Source: CAVTUU01 sp045804965 (GTDB lineage Bacteria; Chloroflexota; Chloroflexia; Thermomicrobiales; UBA6265). From it: a DNA stretch of 64,000 nucleotides. The notes under the pieces are model-generated. The model searched no databases. It saw only the letters and a list, made by a program, of their open reading frames with translations, and was not told the DNA's origin. Shown one piece after another: positions 8,904 to 17,617 of this stretch (positions are counted from its first letter, which is position 1; the number at the start of each line of letters is the position of its first letter). The DNA is taken from the NCBI GenBank assembly GCA_045804965.1, contig JBJMMD010000029.1:1-64000 (forward strand). Reading direction: 5' to 3'. The translations under genes were made by a program, and so were the position numbers.

Positions 8904-9554
8904 ATGGATCGAGAAGAGCGAGGCTCACGACGCCGAGGCGATGGTGAGGCAAGCGAGTTTGAAGAGCGAGTAGTGCAGATCAACCGCGTGGCGAAGGTCG
9001 TCAAGGGCGGTCGCCGCTTTGCCTTTGGCAGCATCATCGTCGTCGGCGATGGCAAGGGCCGCGTCGGCGTAGGACTCGGTAAGGCCGGTGAGGTGCCTGA
9101 TTCCATCCGGAAAGGTGTCGAAGCCGCCAAGAAGCAAATGATCGCCGTTCCGCTCGAAGGGACGACAATTCCGCACGAAGTTCAGGAAAGCTTCGGCGCT
9201 TCGCGAGTGCTCCTGAAACCGGCCGCACCGGGAACCGGGGTTATCGCCGGTGGTGGCGTGCGCGCGGTCGTCGAGGCAGCGGGGATCAAAGACATTCTTA
9301 CCAAATCGCAAGGCAGCAACAATCCGGTTAACGTCGTGCGCGCGACAATGCGGGCGCTGCAACTGCTCGAATCGCCGGAAGCTGTCGCGGTTCGACGCCG
9401 CAGCAATCGCCCGATCAAGCGGGCGATGGGCGCCACGATGGTAGCCACACCGGCCCCGCGACCGATTCAGGGCGGCACGCCTGAGAAAACAGATTCTCGA
9501 CAACCCGGGCGCAGCCGGGGCGGACAGAACCGAACGCGCAGGGGTGAAGGTTGA
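8904..9554 (+). CDS. rpsE: 30S ribosomal protein S5
   Basis: S5 helps control decoding accuracy. The core is clear: QINRVAKVVKGGRRFAFGSIIVVGD, GLGKAGEVPDSIRKGVEAAKK and GTGVIAGGGVRAVVEAAGIKD. At 216 residues it is about 50 longer than usual, because of a charged N-terminal arm of about 20 residues and a basic, Gly/Arg/Gln-rich tail after GATMVATPAPRP. The stop codon overlaps the rpmD start (TGATG). Confidence 0.96.
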   Translation: MDREERGSRRRGDGEASEFEERVVQINRVAKVVKGGRRFAFGSIIVVGDGKGRVGVGLGKAGEVPDSIRKGVEAAKKQMIAVPLEGTTIPHEVQESFGASRVLLKPAAPGTGVIAGGGVRAVVEAAGIKDILTKSQGSNNPVNVVRATMRALQLLESPEAVAVRRRSNRPIKRAMGATMVATPAPRPIQGGTPEKTDSRQPGRSRGGQNRTRRGEG

Positions 9555-9760
9555 TGACCGCGAAAAAAGTGAAGACGCCGACTTTGAAGGTAACGCTGGT
9601 TCGCAGCACGATCGGGCGCCCGCGGGACCAAGAGACCACGGTGCGGTCGCTGAGGCTGCGTAAGCTACACCAAACTGTTGAGCACCCAGACACGCCGGCA
9701 ATCCGTGGCATGATCACCAAAGTTCGCCACCTGGTCGTTGTCGAAGAGTCCGAGGGGTAG
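9554..9760 (+). CDS. rpmD: 50S ribosomal protein L30
   Basis: L30 is a small large-subunit protein. The 68-residue product has the family pattern LKVTLVRSTIGRPRDQETTVRSLRLRKLHQTVEHPDTPAIRGMI. The ATG at 9554 shares a base with the rpsE stop and has gggtgaagg directly upstream; a TTG one codon earlier is a weaker alternative. Confidence 0.94.
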   Translation: MTAKKVKTPTLKVTLVRSTIGRPRDQETTVRSLRLRKLHQTVEHPDTPAIRGMITKVRHLVVVEESEG

Positions 9761-9829
9761 AATTTCATTGTTCGACGCCCGTGCATGATCGTGCGAGTTA
9801 GCGAACAGAGAGAAGAGTAGAGAACGGCC

Positions 9830-10414
9830 ATGCCACTCAACTTGAATGATCTGCGCCCGAGCGAAGGTGCGCGCAAAAGTAAGAAACGAGTTGGCCGAGG
9901 TACGGGCAGCGGCCACGGCAAAACGTCCGGTCGCGGCACCAAGGGTCAGAACTCTCGCTCGGGTCCAGGCGTTCGTCCGGGATTCGAGGGCGGACAGCTT
10001 CCGATCCAGAAGCGCATGCCCTACAAGCGAGGCTTTACGAATATTTATAAGACGCCGTGGGAAGTCGTAAACATCGCCCGGATTGCCGAACTCGGGGTCG
10101 ATAGCCCGATCACTCCGGAGGTGCTCTACGAGCGAGGTGTGATTCGTGGTCTTGAATTCCCGGTGAAAATACTTGGCGACGGCGAGCTTACGAGCGCGAT
10201 CTCTGTTTCAGCCCATGCGTTTTCCAAGACCGCGACGGAGCGGATTGAGGGCGCGGGCGGTACAGTGACGACGATGGATCGCACCGATCGCTGGGTCACT
10301 GCCCGCCCACGCAACCGCGCTCTGCCGATCAATCGCGAGCTCAAACGAGCCCGACTCGGTAAGGTCGGCGGTCCCCGTACTCGCAAGGAAGCACTCGAGG
10401 GCCAAGGAGGCTAA
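9830..10414 (+). CDS. rplO: 50S ribosomal protein L15
   Basis: L15 is a late assembly protein of the large subunit. The glycine/arginine-rich N-terminal half KRVGRGTGSGHGKTSGRGTKGQ and GVRPGFEGGQLPIQKRMPYKRGF are diagnostic. At 194 residues it is about 45 longer than the E. coli protein, with the extra length in the C-terminal part (VTTMDRTDRWVTARPRNRALP...). It ends three bases before secY. Confidence 0.95.
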   Translation: MPLNLNDLRPSEGARKSKKRVGRGTGSGHGKTSGRGTKGQNSRSGPGVRPGFEGGQLPIQKRMPYKRGFTNIYKTPWEVVNIARIAELGVDSPITPEVLYERGVIRGLEFPVKILGDGELTSAISVSAHAFSKTATERIEGAGGTVTTMDRTDRWVTARPRNRALPINRELKRARLGKVGGPRTRKEALEGQGG

Positions 10415-10417
10415 GCA

Positions 10418-11734
10418 ATGCTCGAGGCCGTCTTCAACGCATTTCGCATTCCTGACTTGCGCCGGAAGATTCTGTTTACTTTGGCGATGCTGGTGATTTT
10501 CCGGATCATGGCCAGCATCCCGGTTCCGGGCGTCAATCGCTCCGGTTTGCAAGATTACATCGAGAACAATCAACTGCTCGGAATGTTGAACTTGTTCTCG
10601 GGCAGCGGCCTCAGACATTTCTCCGTCGTCGCGCTCGGTGTTTATCCGTACATCACCGCCTCGATCATCATGCAATTGATGACGCCCATCATTCCACGCT
10701 TGAATGAGCTTTCGAATGAGGGGCAGCAAGGGCGGAACAAGATCAATCAGTACACCCACTGGCTGACCGTTCCGCTCGCGATGCTGCAGGGATATGGCCA
10801 GGCGCTGCTTTTCGCACGAACGACAGGTCCAGGTGGCGAGCCACTCCTGAAAGATTTCGGGCTCTTTGACCGTTCAACGTTTCTTCCGACGCTGGCGATT
10901 TTGATCTCGATGACTGCCGGCACCATGCTCCTGGTTTGGATTGGCGAGCTCATTACCGAAAACGGCGTTGGCAACGGTGTTTCGATCATCATCTTTGGCG
11001 GCATTGTCGCCAATCTTCCGGCTGCGGTCGGGAACGTCGTGACGGGCAACTCGATGTCCTCGAATTTGATCGGCACGATATTTTTTATCGGCATCGCATT
11101 AGTCACCGTGGTCGGCATCGTGCTCATCAACGAAGGGCAGCGCCGCATCCCGGTCCATCACGCCAAGCGCGTGCGAGCGGGCCGTGTATACGGCGGCAAC
11201 ACGACCAATATTCCGTTGAAAGTGAACTCGGCCGGGATGATTCCGCTGATCTTCGCGGTCAGCATTATGGTCTTCCCGGGCATGATCGCCAACTTCCTGT
11301 CGAGCTCGAATCGGAGCGGTGTCCAAGACATGGCGAAGAGGTTGGCAACCTTCTTCAGCCCAAACACCTTGCAATACAACATCATCTATTTCTGCATGGT
11401 GGTGGGATTCACCTACTTTTACACGATGGTGATTTTCCAGCAGCAGAAGATTCCCGAGAACTTGCAGAAACAAGGGGCATTCGTGCCAGGCGTGCGGCCC
11501 GGTCGCAACACGGCTATTTACCTCCAGCGTGTGCTCACGCGGATCACGCTCGTTGGGGCGCTCTTCTTAGGTATTGTCGCGGTTTTGCCCTATTTCGCGG
11601 CGAAGATCACTGGCGTGCAAACGCTGCTCTTAAGCGCGACTTCGTTACTGATCGTGGTCGGAGTCGCGATCGACACTATGAGACAGCTCGAAGCCCAGCT
11701 GATGATGCGGAACTACGAAGGGTTCATAAAGTAA
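10418..11734 (+). CDS. secY: Preprotein translocase subunit SecY
   Basis: SecY is the central channel of the Sec translocon in the cytoplasmic membrane. The 438-residue product starts LEAVFNAFRIPDLRRKILFTL and has ten predicted hydrophobic segments. Family signatures include FNLFSG-like LNLFSGSGLRHFSVVALGVYPYITASIIMQL and the cytoplasmic loop GQRRIPVHHAKRVRAGRVYGG. A strong ccaaggagg site lies seven bases before the ATG. It is in its standard place in the spc operon after rplO. Confidence 0.97.
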   Translation: MLEAVFNAFRIPDLRRKILFTLAMLVIFRIMASIPVPGVNRSGLQDYIENNQLLGMLNLFSGSGLRHFSVVALGVYPYITASIIMQLMTPIIPRLNELSNEGQQGRNKINQYTHWLTVPLAMLQGYGQALLFARTTGPGGEPLLKDFGLFDRSTFLPTLAILISMTAGTMLLVWIGELITENGVGNGVSIIIFGGIVANLPAAVGNVVTGNSMSSNLIGTIFFIGIALVTVVGIVLINEGQRRIPVHHAKRVRAGRVYGGNTTNIPLKVNSAGMIPLIFAVSIMVFPGMIANFLSSSNRSGVQDMAKRLATFFSPNTLQYNIIYFCMVVGFTYFYTMVIFQQQKIPENLQKQGAFVPGVRPGRNTAIYLQRVLTRITLVGALFLGIVAVLPYFAAKITGVQTLLLSATSLLIVVGVAIDTMRQLEAQLMMRNYEGFIK

Positions 11735-11828
11735 TCGCGGCGATCACCGTTTTCGAATTCGCAATCGCGGTGTTTCGCCGATTGGCCCTGGGCAGGCATC
11801 GCCCGTGGGCCAGCCAGAAAGCTATGAA

Positions 11829-12497
11829 ATGCACGTAATTTTGATGGGCGCGCAAGGCGCGGGAAAGGGAACCCAAGCTGCCCGTGTCGCCCCACAACTC
11901 GGGCTCATCCACCTGTCAACAGGTGAACTTTTTCGCGAAGCGATGGCTTCGGGAAGTGAGCTGGGTAAGCGAATTCAAGTGACGTACGATCGCGGGGAAT
12001 TGATCCCCGATGATCTGACTTTAAGCCTCGTCGATGCCCGGTTGAACGAAATTGCGGCCATAGAGGGAGTCAACGGCGCACTTTTCGACGGCTTTCCCCG
12101 GACTCGAGCGCAAGCAGTCGGACTCGACGAAATGCTTGGCGCCCGCGGTGAGGAGCTCCGGGCGGTCATCGAAGTCAGTGTTCCGCTGGAGGTTCTCATC
12201 AACCGGCTGACCGGCCGGCGCGTGTGTCCGAATTGTGGAGCGACGTACCATCTCGATCATAATCCGCCGAGGAGGCCGGGCATTTGTGACCGGTGCGGTC
12301 ACCAATTGATCCAGCGCGCGGACGACCAGCCAGATCCAATCAAACGCCGCTTGGCGCTTTACTTCGAACAGACTGCTCCCTTGCTCGATTATTATCGTGA
12401 GCGAGGATTGCTCGTTGAAGTCGATGGCAACCGAACCATGGACGAGGTGGAAATGGACATACTCCGCGCGGTAGATCGCATAGGCAGCGCGGCGTAA
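11829..12497 (+). CDS. adk: Adenylate kinase, zinc-lid type
   Basis: Adenylate kinase interconverts ATP + AMP and 2 ADP in the cytosol. From the ATG at 11829 the 222-residue product has the P-loop GAQGAGKGT (residues 7-15), the AMP-binding FDGFPRTRAQA segment, and a lid with four cysteines (C133, C136, C153, C156) that should bind structural zinc. A GTG at 11805 would add eight residues ahead of the family start and was rejected. It follows secY in the conserved order secY-adk-map. Confidence 0.96.
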   Translation: MHVILMGAQGAGKGTQAARVAPQLGLIHLSTGELFREAMASGSELGKRIQVTYDRGELIPDDLTLSLVDARLNEIAAIEGVNGALFDGFPRTRAQAVGLDEMLGARGEELRAVIEVSVPLEVLINRLTGRRVCPNCGATYHLDHNPPRRPGICDRCGHQLIQRADDQPDPIKRRLALYFEQTAPLLDYYRERGLLVEVDGNRTMDEVEMDILRAVDRIGSAA

Positions 12498-12509
12498 GAG
12501 GAAAACATT

Positions 12510-13277
12510 GTGGCAATTACGATCAAGAACGCCCACGAAATAGAATTGATGCGTCAGGCCGGATTCGTCGTGGCAAAAGTCCACGCGCGAATTCAAGAGC
12601 TCGTCGCGCCAGGCGTCACGACCGGCGAGCTTGACGATGTCGCTCGCGAGATCATCGACGCCGAAGGCGCGATTTCAAACTTCTACGGGCATCACGGCTT
12701 CACTGGTCGCATTTGCGCTTCGATCAACGACGAAATCGTGCATGGTATTCCAGGAGAACGGTCGTTGAAAGAAGGCGACATCATCTCAATCGACGTCGGT
12801 GCAATCGTCGGGGGCTTTCATGGAGATTCGGCCTGGACTTATCCTGTCGGACAGATACCGCGTCAGGCGGCCGATTTGTTGACGGTCACTGAGGCGTCAC
12901 TCTATGAGGGCATTGCCAAGGCGCGAGCGGGTAACCACCTCGGCGCAATCGGCCATGCGGTCGAAGAGTACGCGACCTCGCGTGGCTACGGACTCGTCCG
13001 AGAATACGGCGGGCATGGCATCGGCCGCCAGATGTGGGAGGACCCCCACATTCCGAATCACGGTTCGCCCGATCGAGGAATCGTGCTTCGGCAAGGGATG
13101 ACAATCGCGATCGAGCCGATGCTGACCACCGGTGGCGACGAAACACGAACCCTTGAAGACGGCTGGACAGTGATCACGGCCGATGGTTCACTGGCAGCTC
13201 ATTTCGAACACACGGTAGTTGTTACAGAGAACGAACCCGAAATCTTGACGAAACGCCTTAGTTCCGTGGTAAAATAA
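12510..13277 (+). CDS. map: Methionine aminopeptidase, type I
   Basis: This enzyme removes the initiator methionine from nascent proteins. The 255-residue product has all expected metal ligands (D95, D106, H169, E202, E233) and the substrate-binding H78 in the segment EIVHGIPGER. No zinc-finger extension is present, so it is the short type I form. Translation starts at GTG 12510, twelve bases after adk. A candidate promoter for the downstream alpha operon lies within its last codons. Confidence 0.96.
   Translation: MAITIKNAHEIELMRQAGFVVAKVHARIQELVAPGVTTGELDDVAREIIDAEGAISNFYGHHGFTGRICASINDEIVHGIPGERSLKEGDIISIDVGAIVGGFHGDSAWTYPVGQIPRQAADLLTVTEASLYEGIAKARAGNHLGAIGHAVEEYATSRGYGLVREYGGHGIGRQMWEDPHIPNHGSPDRGIVLRQGMTIAIEPMLTTGGDETRTLEDGWTVITADGSLAAHFEHTVVVTENEPEILTKRLSSVVK
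13245..13275 (+). promoter_or_regulatory. Candidate alpha-operon promoter inside the end of map
   Basis: TTGACG at 13245-13250 and TAAAAT at 13270-13275 resemble a housekeeping sigma promoter with a somewhat long 19-base spacer. It would add transcription of rpmJ-rpsM-rpsK-rpsD-rpoA-rplQ through a leader of about 150 bases (13278-13428) that holds no gene. Inferred from sequence only. Confidence 0.4.
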
Positions 13278-13428
13278 CTGTTCTTGCGCATGTCGTCTGG
13301 CATGCGCTGTTATTGCGTGCAGTGCAGCAAGCAAAGGGAACCGCCGCTCGGGCAGCCAGAACGAACGCGTCCGATTGCCATGTTTGGAATTGTCGGCGGG
13401 ACGAGAGCGCGGAAAGCAGGGAATATTC

Positions 13429-13542
13429 ATGAAGGTATCGGCGTCAGTGACTCGACGCTGCGAGCGGTGCAAGATCATTCGCCGGAAGGGCGTTATTCGC
13501 GTGATCTGCACGAACCCAAAGCACAAGCAGCGCCAAGGCTAG
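13429..13542 (+). CDS. rpmJ: 50S ribosomal protein L36
   Basis: This short gene encodes the 37-residue product MKVSASVTRRCERCKIIRR... ending NPKHKQRQG. It carries the zinc-binding C11, C14, C27 and H32 of the C+ form of L36. gcagggaat lies before the ATG. It stands between map and rpsM, where infA would normally precede it, but the 151 bases upstream are too short to encode IF-1. Confidence 0.95.
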   Translation: MKVSASVTRRCERCKIIRRKGVIRVICTNPKHKQRQG

Positions 13543-13584
13543 CCTTAGACGCGGCCCAAGCAAGGAAAGAGTAGGGAATCGAGA

Positions 13585-13962
13585 ATGGCGAGAATTTCCG
13601 GAGTTGACCTGCCACGCGAAAAGCGGGTCGAAGTCGGCTTGACCTATATCTACGGTATCGGTCTGCACACCAGCCAGAATCTCCTGGAACGGACGAGCAT
13701 CAATCCAGATACCCGCGTGCGCGATCTGACCGACGACGAAGTTAACCGATTACGTGAAATCATTGACAAGGAGATGCGAGTCGAGGGCGATCTTCGGCGC
13801 GAAGTCTCAATGAACATTAAGCGTCTGATGGACATCGGCGCGTATCGAGGTCTGCGTCATCGCCGCGGAATGCCAGTTCGTGGCCAGCGCACCCGGACGA
13901 ATGCCCGGACACGGCGCGGTCCGAAACGGGCGATCGGCGTTCGCAAGAAGCCTCGAGTGTAA
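13585..13962 (+). CDS. rpsM: 30S ribosomal protein S13
   Basis: S13 forms the top of the 30S head and contacts tRNA. The 125-residue product starts MARISGVDLPREKRVEVGLTYIYGIG and ends with the basic RHRRGMPVRGQRTRTNARTRRGPKRAIGVRKKPRV tail. An 18-base tandem duplication covers the last codons and stop, so a second copy of the stop codon follows in frame (see repeat at 13946). Confidence 0.97.
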   Translation: MARISGVDLPREKRVEVGLTYIYGIGLHTSQNLLERTSINPDTRVRDLTDDEVNRLREIIDKEMRVEGDLRREVSMNIKRLMDIGAYRGLRHRRGMPVRGQRTRTNARTRRGPKRAIGVRKKPRV

Positions 13963-13981
13963 GAGAAGCCTCGAGTGTAAG
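13946..13981 (+). repeat. 18-bp perfect tandem duplication spanning the rpsM stop
   Basis: The unit agaagcctcgagtgtaag occurs twice back to back (13946-13963 and 13964-13981). Each copy carries the last codons of rpsM and a TAA stop. It looks like a recent replication-slippage duplication with no effect on the encoded protein. Confidence 0.9.
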
Positions 13982-14046
13982 AACAGCAAGCAGGCCGCCG
14001 CAGAGTGAACAGTTAATTCTCGCGCGGCATATCGGGAGAAAACAGT

Positions 14047-14466
14047 ATGTCAGAGCGACGGCGCTCCGGGGCCGGACAGGGCAAAGGCAAGACGCGAGTT
14101 CGACGCAGGGATAGAAAGAACATTCCTCGCGGGCGCGCTTACTTGCAAGCGACCTTCAATAACACCATTGTGACCCTTACCGATCCGACCGGCAACGTGA
14201 TTGCCTGGTCCAGCTCGGGCGCAAATGGATTCAAGGGGTCGCGCAAGAGCACACCGTATGCGGCGCAGGTCACTGCGGAGCAGGCGGCGCGCAAAGCAAT
14301 GGAGCACGGCCTGCGCCAGGTTGATGTCTTCGTCAAAGGTCCAGGTTCGGGCCGCGAGATGGCGATTCGCTCGTTGCAGTCCAGTGGATTGATGGTGGTT
14401 TCGATCACCGACACCACACCGATACCACATAACGGTTGTCGACCGCCGAAGCGGCGACGCGTCTAG
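14047..14466 (+). CDS. rpsK: 30S ribosomal protein S11
   Basis: S11 lies on the 30S platform near the E site. The 139-residue product has the family core AYLQATFNNTIVTLTDPTGNVIAWSS and GFKGSRKSTPYAAQVTAEQAA, and ends TPIPHNGCRPPKRRRV. The N-terminus is an extended basic arm of about 25 residues, as in many high-G+C bacteria. Confidence 0.97.
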   Translation: MSERRRSGAGQGKGKTRVRRRDRKNIPRGRAYLQATFNNTIVTLTDPTGNVIAWSSSGANGFKGSRKSTPYAAQVTAEQAARKAMEHGLRQVDVFVKGPGSGREMAIRSLQSSGLMVVSITDTTPIPHNGCRPPKRRRV

Positions 14467-14570
14467 GTTTTGATCGCTGCGGATGACCTCTTGAGCGTGG
14501 CGACCCGCGACTGACTAATCCGCAACCAGCGTTGCAGGCGCTGGCGAATGAAACGAGGCTCATCAGAACG

Positions 14571-15215
14571 ATGGCAAGATACACTGGTCCCGTATGCCGG
14601 CTTTGCCGGCGTGAAGGGCTCAAACTCTATTTGAAGGGATCGCGCTGCGACTCGCCGAAGTGCCCAATCGTGCAACGCCAACCTGCCCGCAATTTTCCGC
14701 CCGGAATGCACGGCCAGCGCCGCACGCGACGTCCCTCGGAATATGGGTTGCAACTTCGCGAGAAGCAGAAGGTACGCCGCTATTACGGCGTTCTCGAAAC
14801 TCAATTCCACAAACACTATGTCGAAGCTGAGCGCCGCGGCGGCGTAACCGGCGACAATTTGCTCCAGATTCTGGAGAGCCGGCTCGACAACGTCGTGTAT
14901 CGATTCGGCTTTGCCGAGTCGCGCAAGCAAGCACGCCAGCTCGTTCGGCACGGACACTTTACAGTTAATGGCCGCAAGACGAACATCCCATCATTCCTGG
15001 TTCGCCCAGAGGATGTCGTATCCGTTCGCCCCGAGAGCCGCAAGCGTGAGTATTTCAAGGATTTCGGTGCGGTATTGGAAACTCGACGAGCGCCGGAATG
15101 GCTCACACTTGATATTCCGAACTTGAGCGGCAAGATTCTGAATCTGCCCGCGCGCGATCAGATCGAAGTTCCGCCTTTTAATGAGGCTCTGATCGTCGAA
15201 CATTACAGCCGGTAA
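14571..15215 (+). CDS. rpsD: 30S ribosomal protein S4, zinc-binding form
   Basis: S4 begins 30S assembly and helps control decoding fidelity. The 214-residue product starts MARYTGPVCRLCRREGLKLY. Four cysteines in the N-terminal region (CRLC ... CDSPKC) mark the C+ zinc-binding form. The S4 RNA-binding domain follows (LESRLDNVVYRFGFAESRKQARQLVRHGHFTVNG). The upstream in-frame extension to 14532 has no family counterpart. Confidence 0.97.
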   Translation: MARYTGPVCRLCRREGLKLYLKGSRCDSPKCPIVQRQPARNFPPGMHGQRRTRRPSEYGLQLREKQKVRRYYGVLETQFHKHYVEAERRGGVTGDNLLQILESRLDNVVYRFGFAESRKQARQLVRHGHFTVNGRKTNIPSFLVRPEDVVSVRPESRKREYFKDFGAVLETRRAPEWLTLDIPNLSGKILNLPARDQIEVPPFNEALIVEHYSR

Positions 15216-15299
15216 GTACGTCGCGGCAGGGCGCCTGGCCTCGTTTTAGCCAGGCTACCCTTGCTGTTTGATCGGCGCCCACCGAGGAGGCGAGTCCGC

Positions 15300-16400
15300 T
15301 TGAACGAGAGACCAAACTTCATAATTGAAACAGTCGAGTCCGGACTCAACTATGCCCGGTACAAGATCGAACCGCTGCAGCCAGGCTATGGCACGACAAT
15401 GGGTAATGCCCTGCGCCGCATTCTGCTGCGGTCGCTCGAAGGCGTTGCCGTTTCGCGCATTCGAATCGACAACGTCTGGCACGAGTTTTCGACGATTCCA
15501 AGTGTCCGCGAAGACGTCACGGAAATCGTCCTCAACCTCAAGAAAATCCGCCTGAAGCGCCAGGTCGACATGCAAGGCGAGGAGCGAGCGCATCTTTACG
15601 TTCGCGGTGATAACGCCAATGAACGAACCGTCATCGCTGAAGACATCCAGTGGCCATCGGCGGTCGATCTCATCAACCCCGAGCAGGTTATCGCGACCCT
15701 CGACGGACCGGATGCTGTGCTCGACATGGACATCTGGGTTGCGCGCGACCGCGGTTACCGCGGCGCGGAGTCGCAGGAGACGTATTCACTCGGCGAGATT
15801 CCGATTGATGCGATATTTACGCCGATTCAAAAAGTCAATTTCGTGGTCGAACACACGCGCTTCGGCCAGTCGAACGACTACGATCGGCTGATCCTTGAAA
15901 TCTTGACCGACGGCACGATTGAGGCCGACGATGCGCTCGCTCAGTCCGCGCAAATCCTGATGGATCACGCACGCGTCTTTGCCGAGTTCAATCGTAAGGA
16001 TGGCGAAGCGAGAGACGCTGCGAATCCATTTATTTCGGACGAGGTTATAAACAAACAGCTTGCAGACCTTGGCTTGTCGCCACGTGTGCTTAATGCGCTT
16101 CGAAGTCGCGGAATCACCACGGTTGGTCAAGTCTTGACGATGGACCCCGACCAACTGCTTTCAATCCGAAACTTCGGTCCGCGATCGCTCAACGAGTTGC
16201 GCGACAAGCTGAACGAATTCGGCTATCTGCCGGAAGGCGAAGCATCAACATTCGGTCGTGGAGCAACGAGTTTCCACGACGAACTTGCATCGGCGATGGC
16301 TGACGAAGGTGAGGAATCGCCCGACGAAGAAGTCGCAGAGGCAATTGCTTCCCTGCGCGGCGACGACCGTGCCGCTACGGGCGACGACGGGGAGGAATAG
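15300..16400 (+). CDS. rpoA: RNA polymerase subunit alpha
   Basis: Alpha nucleates assembly of RNA polymerase and binds upstream promoter elements and activators. TTG 15300 is preferred as the start because gaggagg lies nine bases before it. The N-terminal domain shows IEPLQPGYGTTMGNALRRILLRSLEG; the C-terminal domain shows LGLSPRVLNALRSRGITTVGQVLTMDPDQLLSIRNFG. After the C-terminal domain there is an unusual acidic tail of about 50 residues (ADEGEESPDEEVAEAIASL...), giving 366 residues against about 315-330 in most bacteria. Confidence 0.96.
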   Translation: MNERPNFIIETVESGLNYARYKIEPLQPGYGTTMGNALRRILLRSLEGVAVSRIRIDNVWHEFSTIPSVREDVTEIVLNLKKIRLKRQVDMQGEERAHLYVRGDNANERTVIAEDIQWPSAVDLINPEQVIATLDGPDAVLDMDIWVARDRGYRGAESQETYSLGEIPIDAIFTPIQKVNFVVEHTRFGQSNDYDRLILEILTDGTIEADDALAQSAQILMDHARVFAEFNRKDGEARDAANPFISDEVINKQLADLGLSPRVLNALRSRGITTVGQVLTMDPDQLLSIRNFGPRSLNELRDKLNEFGYLPEGEASTFGRGATSFHDELASAMADEGEESPDEEVAEAIASLRGDDRAATGDDGEE

Positions 16401-16402
16401 CC

Positions 16403-16756
16403 ATGAGGCACCAGAGGGCCGGGAGGAAGTTAGGACGCAATCCCGCGCAGCGCAAGGCGCTCCTGCGCCAACTGGCGATTTCGATGATTCTGCACGAACG
16501 GATCACGACTACCGAGGCCAAGGCAAAAGATCTTCGCCCAGTCGTCGAGAAACTCGTCACGATCGCGCGTGAGGATTCCGATCATCATCGCCAACTGATC
16601 ATGTCCAAGATCGATCATGAGCTTGCGACGGCGAAGCTCTTTGAAGTAGTCGCACCGCGCTTCGTTTCGACTCCCGGTGGCTACACCAGAATCTCCAAGC
16701 TCGGACAGCGACGTGGTGATGCGGCCCCGATGGCGCTGATTGAGTTTGTCGAGTAA
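16403..16756 (+). CDS. rplQ: 50S ribosomal protein L17
   Basis: L17 is a large-subunit protein near the tunnel exit. The 117-residue product begins MRHQRAGRKLGRNPAQRKALLRQLA and has HERITTTEAKAKDLRPVVEKLVTIA and GGYTRISKLGQRRGDAAPMALIEFVE, the whole of the bacterial L17 fold. It starts two bases after rpoA with ggggaggaatag upstream. Confidence 0.97.
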   Translation: MRHQRAGRKLGRNPAQRKALLRQLAISMILHERITTTEAKAKDLRPVVEKLVTIAREDSDHHRQLIMSKIDHELATAKLFEVVAPRFVSTPGGYTRISKLGQRRGDAAPMALIEFVE

Positions 16757-16787
16757 CGACATTATTCCGGGCTCGGTCGAACCGGAA

Positions 16788-17603
16788 ATGCTGAAGCTAG
16801 TCGTTTCATACGACGGCACGGATTTTTCCGGTTCCCAAATTCAACCGGGCCAACGAACTGTTCAAGGGGAGCTCGAGCGGGCCCTCTCGCGACTTTTGCC
16901 GGAAGAGACGCGAATTACGCTTGCTGGACGCACAGATCGAGGGGTCCACGCGGCGGGACAAGTCGTGAGCCTCCCGGATACGCGTCCGGACCTTGAACAC
17001 GAAACGATCGCGCGCGCACTGAATGCATTATTACCGGCAGACGTGGCGATTGTCTCAGTGGAGCGGGCGAAAGCGAGGTTTCATGCTCGATATGACGCCA
17101 AGTGGCGCGAGTATCGGTATCGGCTGTGGGTTGGAAATCGCGAACCGCTCGTGCGCCGTCAAGTCTGGATGACTGCCGGACAGCTAGACGCCGAGCGCAT
17201 GATTTCGCCGGCGGCAGCGTTGGTCGGGGAGCACGACTTTGGGGCATTTGCCGGGAGCGGTCAAGGGGTTCCTTGGTCGGCAAGGCAAGAAGCGCCAAGG
17301 GGGACGAATAGGCGAGTTTTTCATACGGAGTTCGTTCGAATGGACCCTTGGTGGGCACAGGCCGGTCGCCAGGGCCAGTTGTGGGAATTTCGAATCGTCG
17401 CGGATGGCTATTTGCCAAAGATGGTACGCAATATCGTTGGTTCGTTGGTCGAGATTGGGCGAGGAAATCGTCCGCAGACCTGGATCGAGGAACTTCTCGC
17501 CGCGCGAGACCGGCGTTGTGCGGCAGGCGTAGTGCCGCCCGAGGGCTTGCATTTCTGGCGGATCGGCTACGGAACTGAACGGCCGCGAGCCGAGGAACGT
17601 TGA
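16788..17603 (+). CDS. truA: tRNA pseudouridine(38-40) synthase TruA
   Basis: TruA makes pseudouridine at positions 38-40 of the tRNA anticodon arm. From ATG 16788 the 271-residue product begins MLKLVVSYDGTDFSG and contains the catalytic aspartate D50 in AGRTDRGVHA. Later segments EYRYRLW and GDYLPKMVRNIVG-like DGYLPKMVRNIVGSLVEIG complete the family pattern. The frame is open back to TTG 16740, overlapping rplQ, and that start cannot be excluded. It lies in the common order rplQ-truA-rplM-rpsI. Confidence 0.95.
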   Translation: MLKLVVSYDGTDFSGSQIQPGQRTVQGELERALSRLLPEETRITLAGRTDRGVHAAGQVVSLPDTRPDLEHETIARALNALLPADVAIVSVERAKARFHARYDAKWREYRYRLWVGNREPLVRRQVWMTAGQLDAERMISPAAALVGEHDFGAFAGSGQGVPWSARQEAPRGTNRRVFHTEFVRMDPWWAQAGRQGQLWEFRIVADGYLPKMVRNIVGSLVEIGRGNRPQTWIEELLAARDRRCAAGVVPPEGLHFWRIGYGTERPRAEER

Positions 17604-17617
17604 GTAAGGGGAAAACG

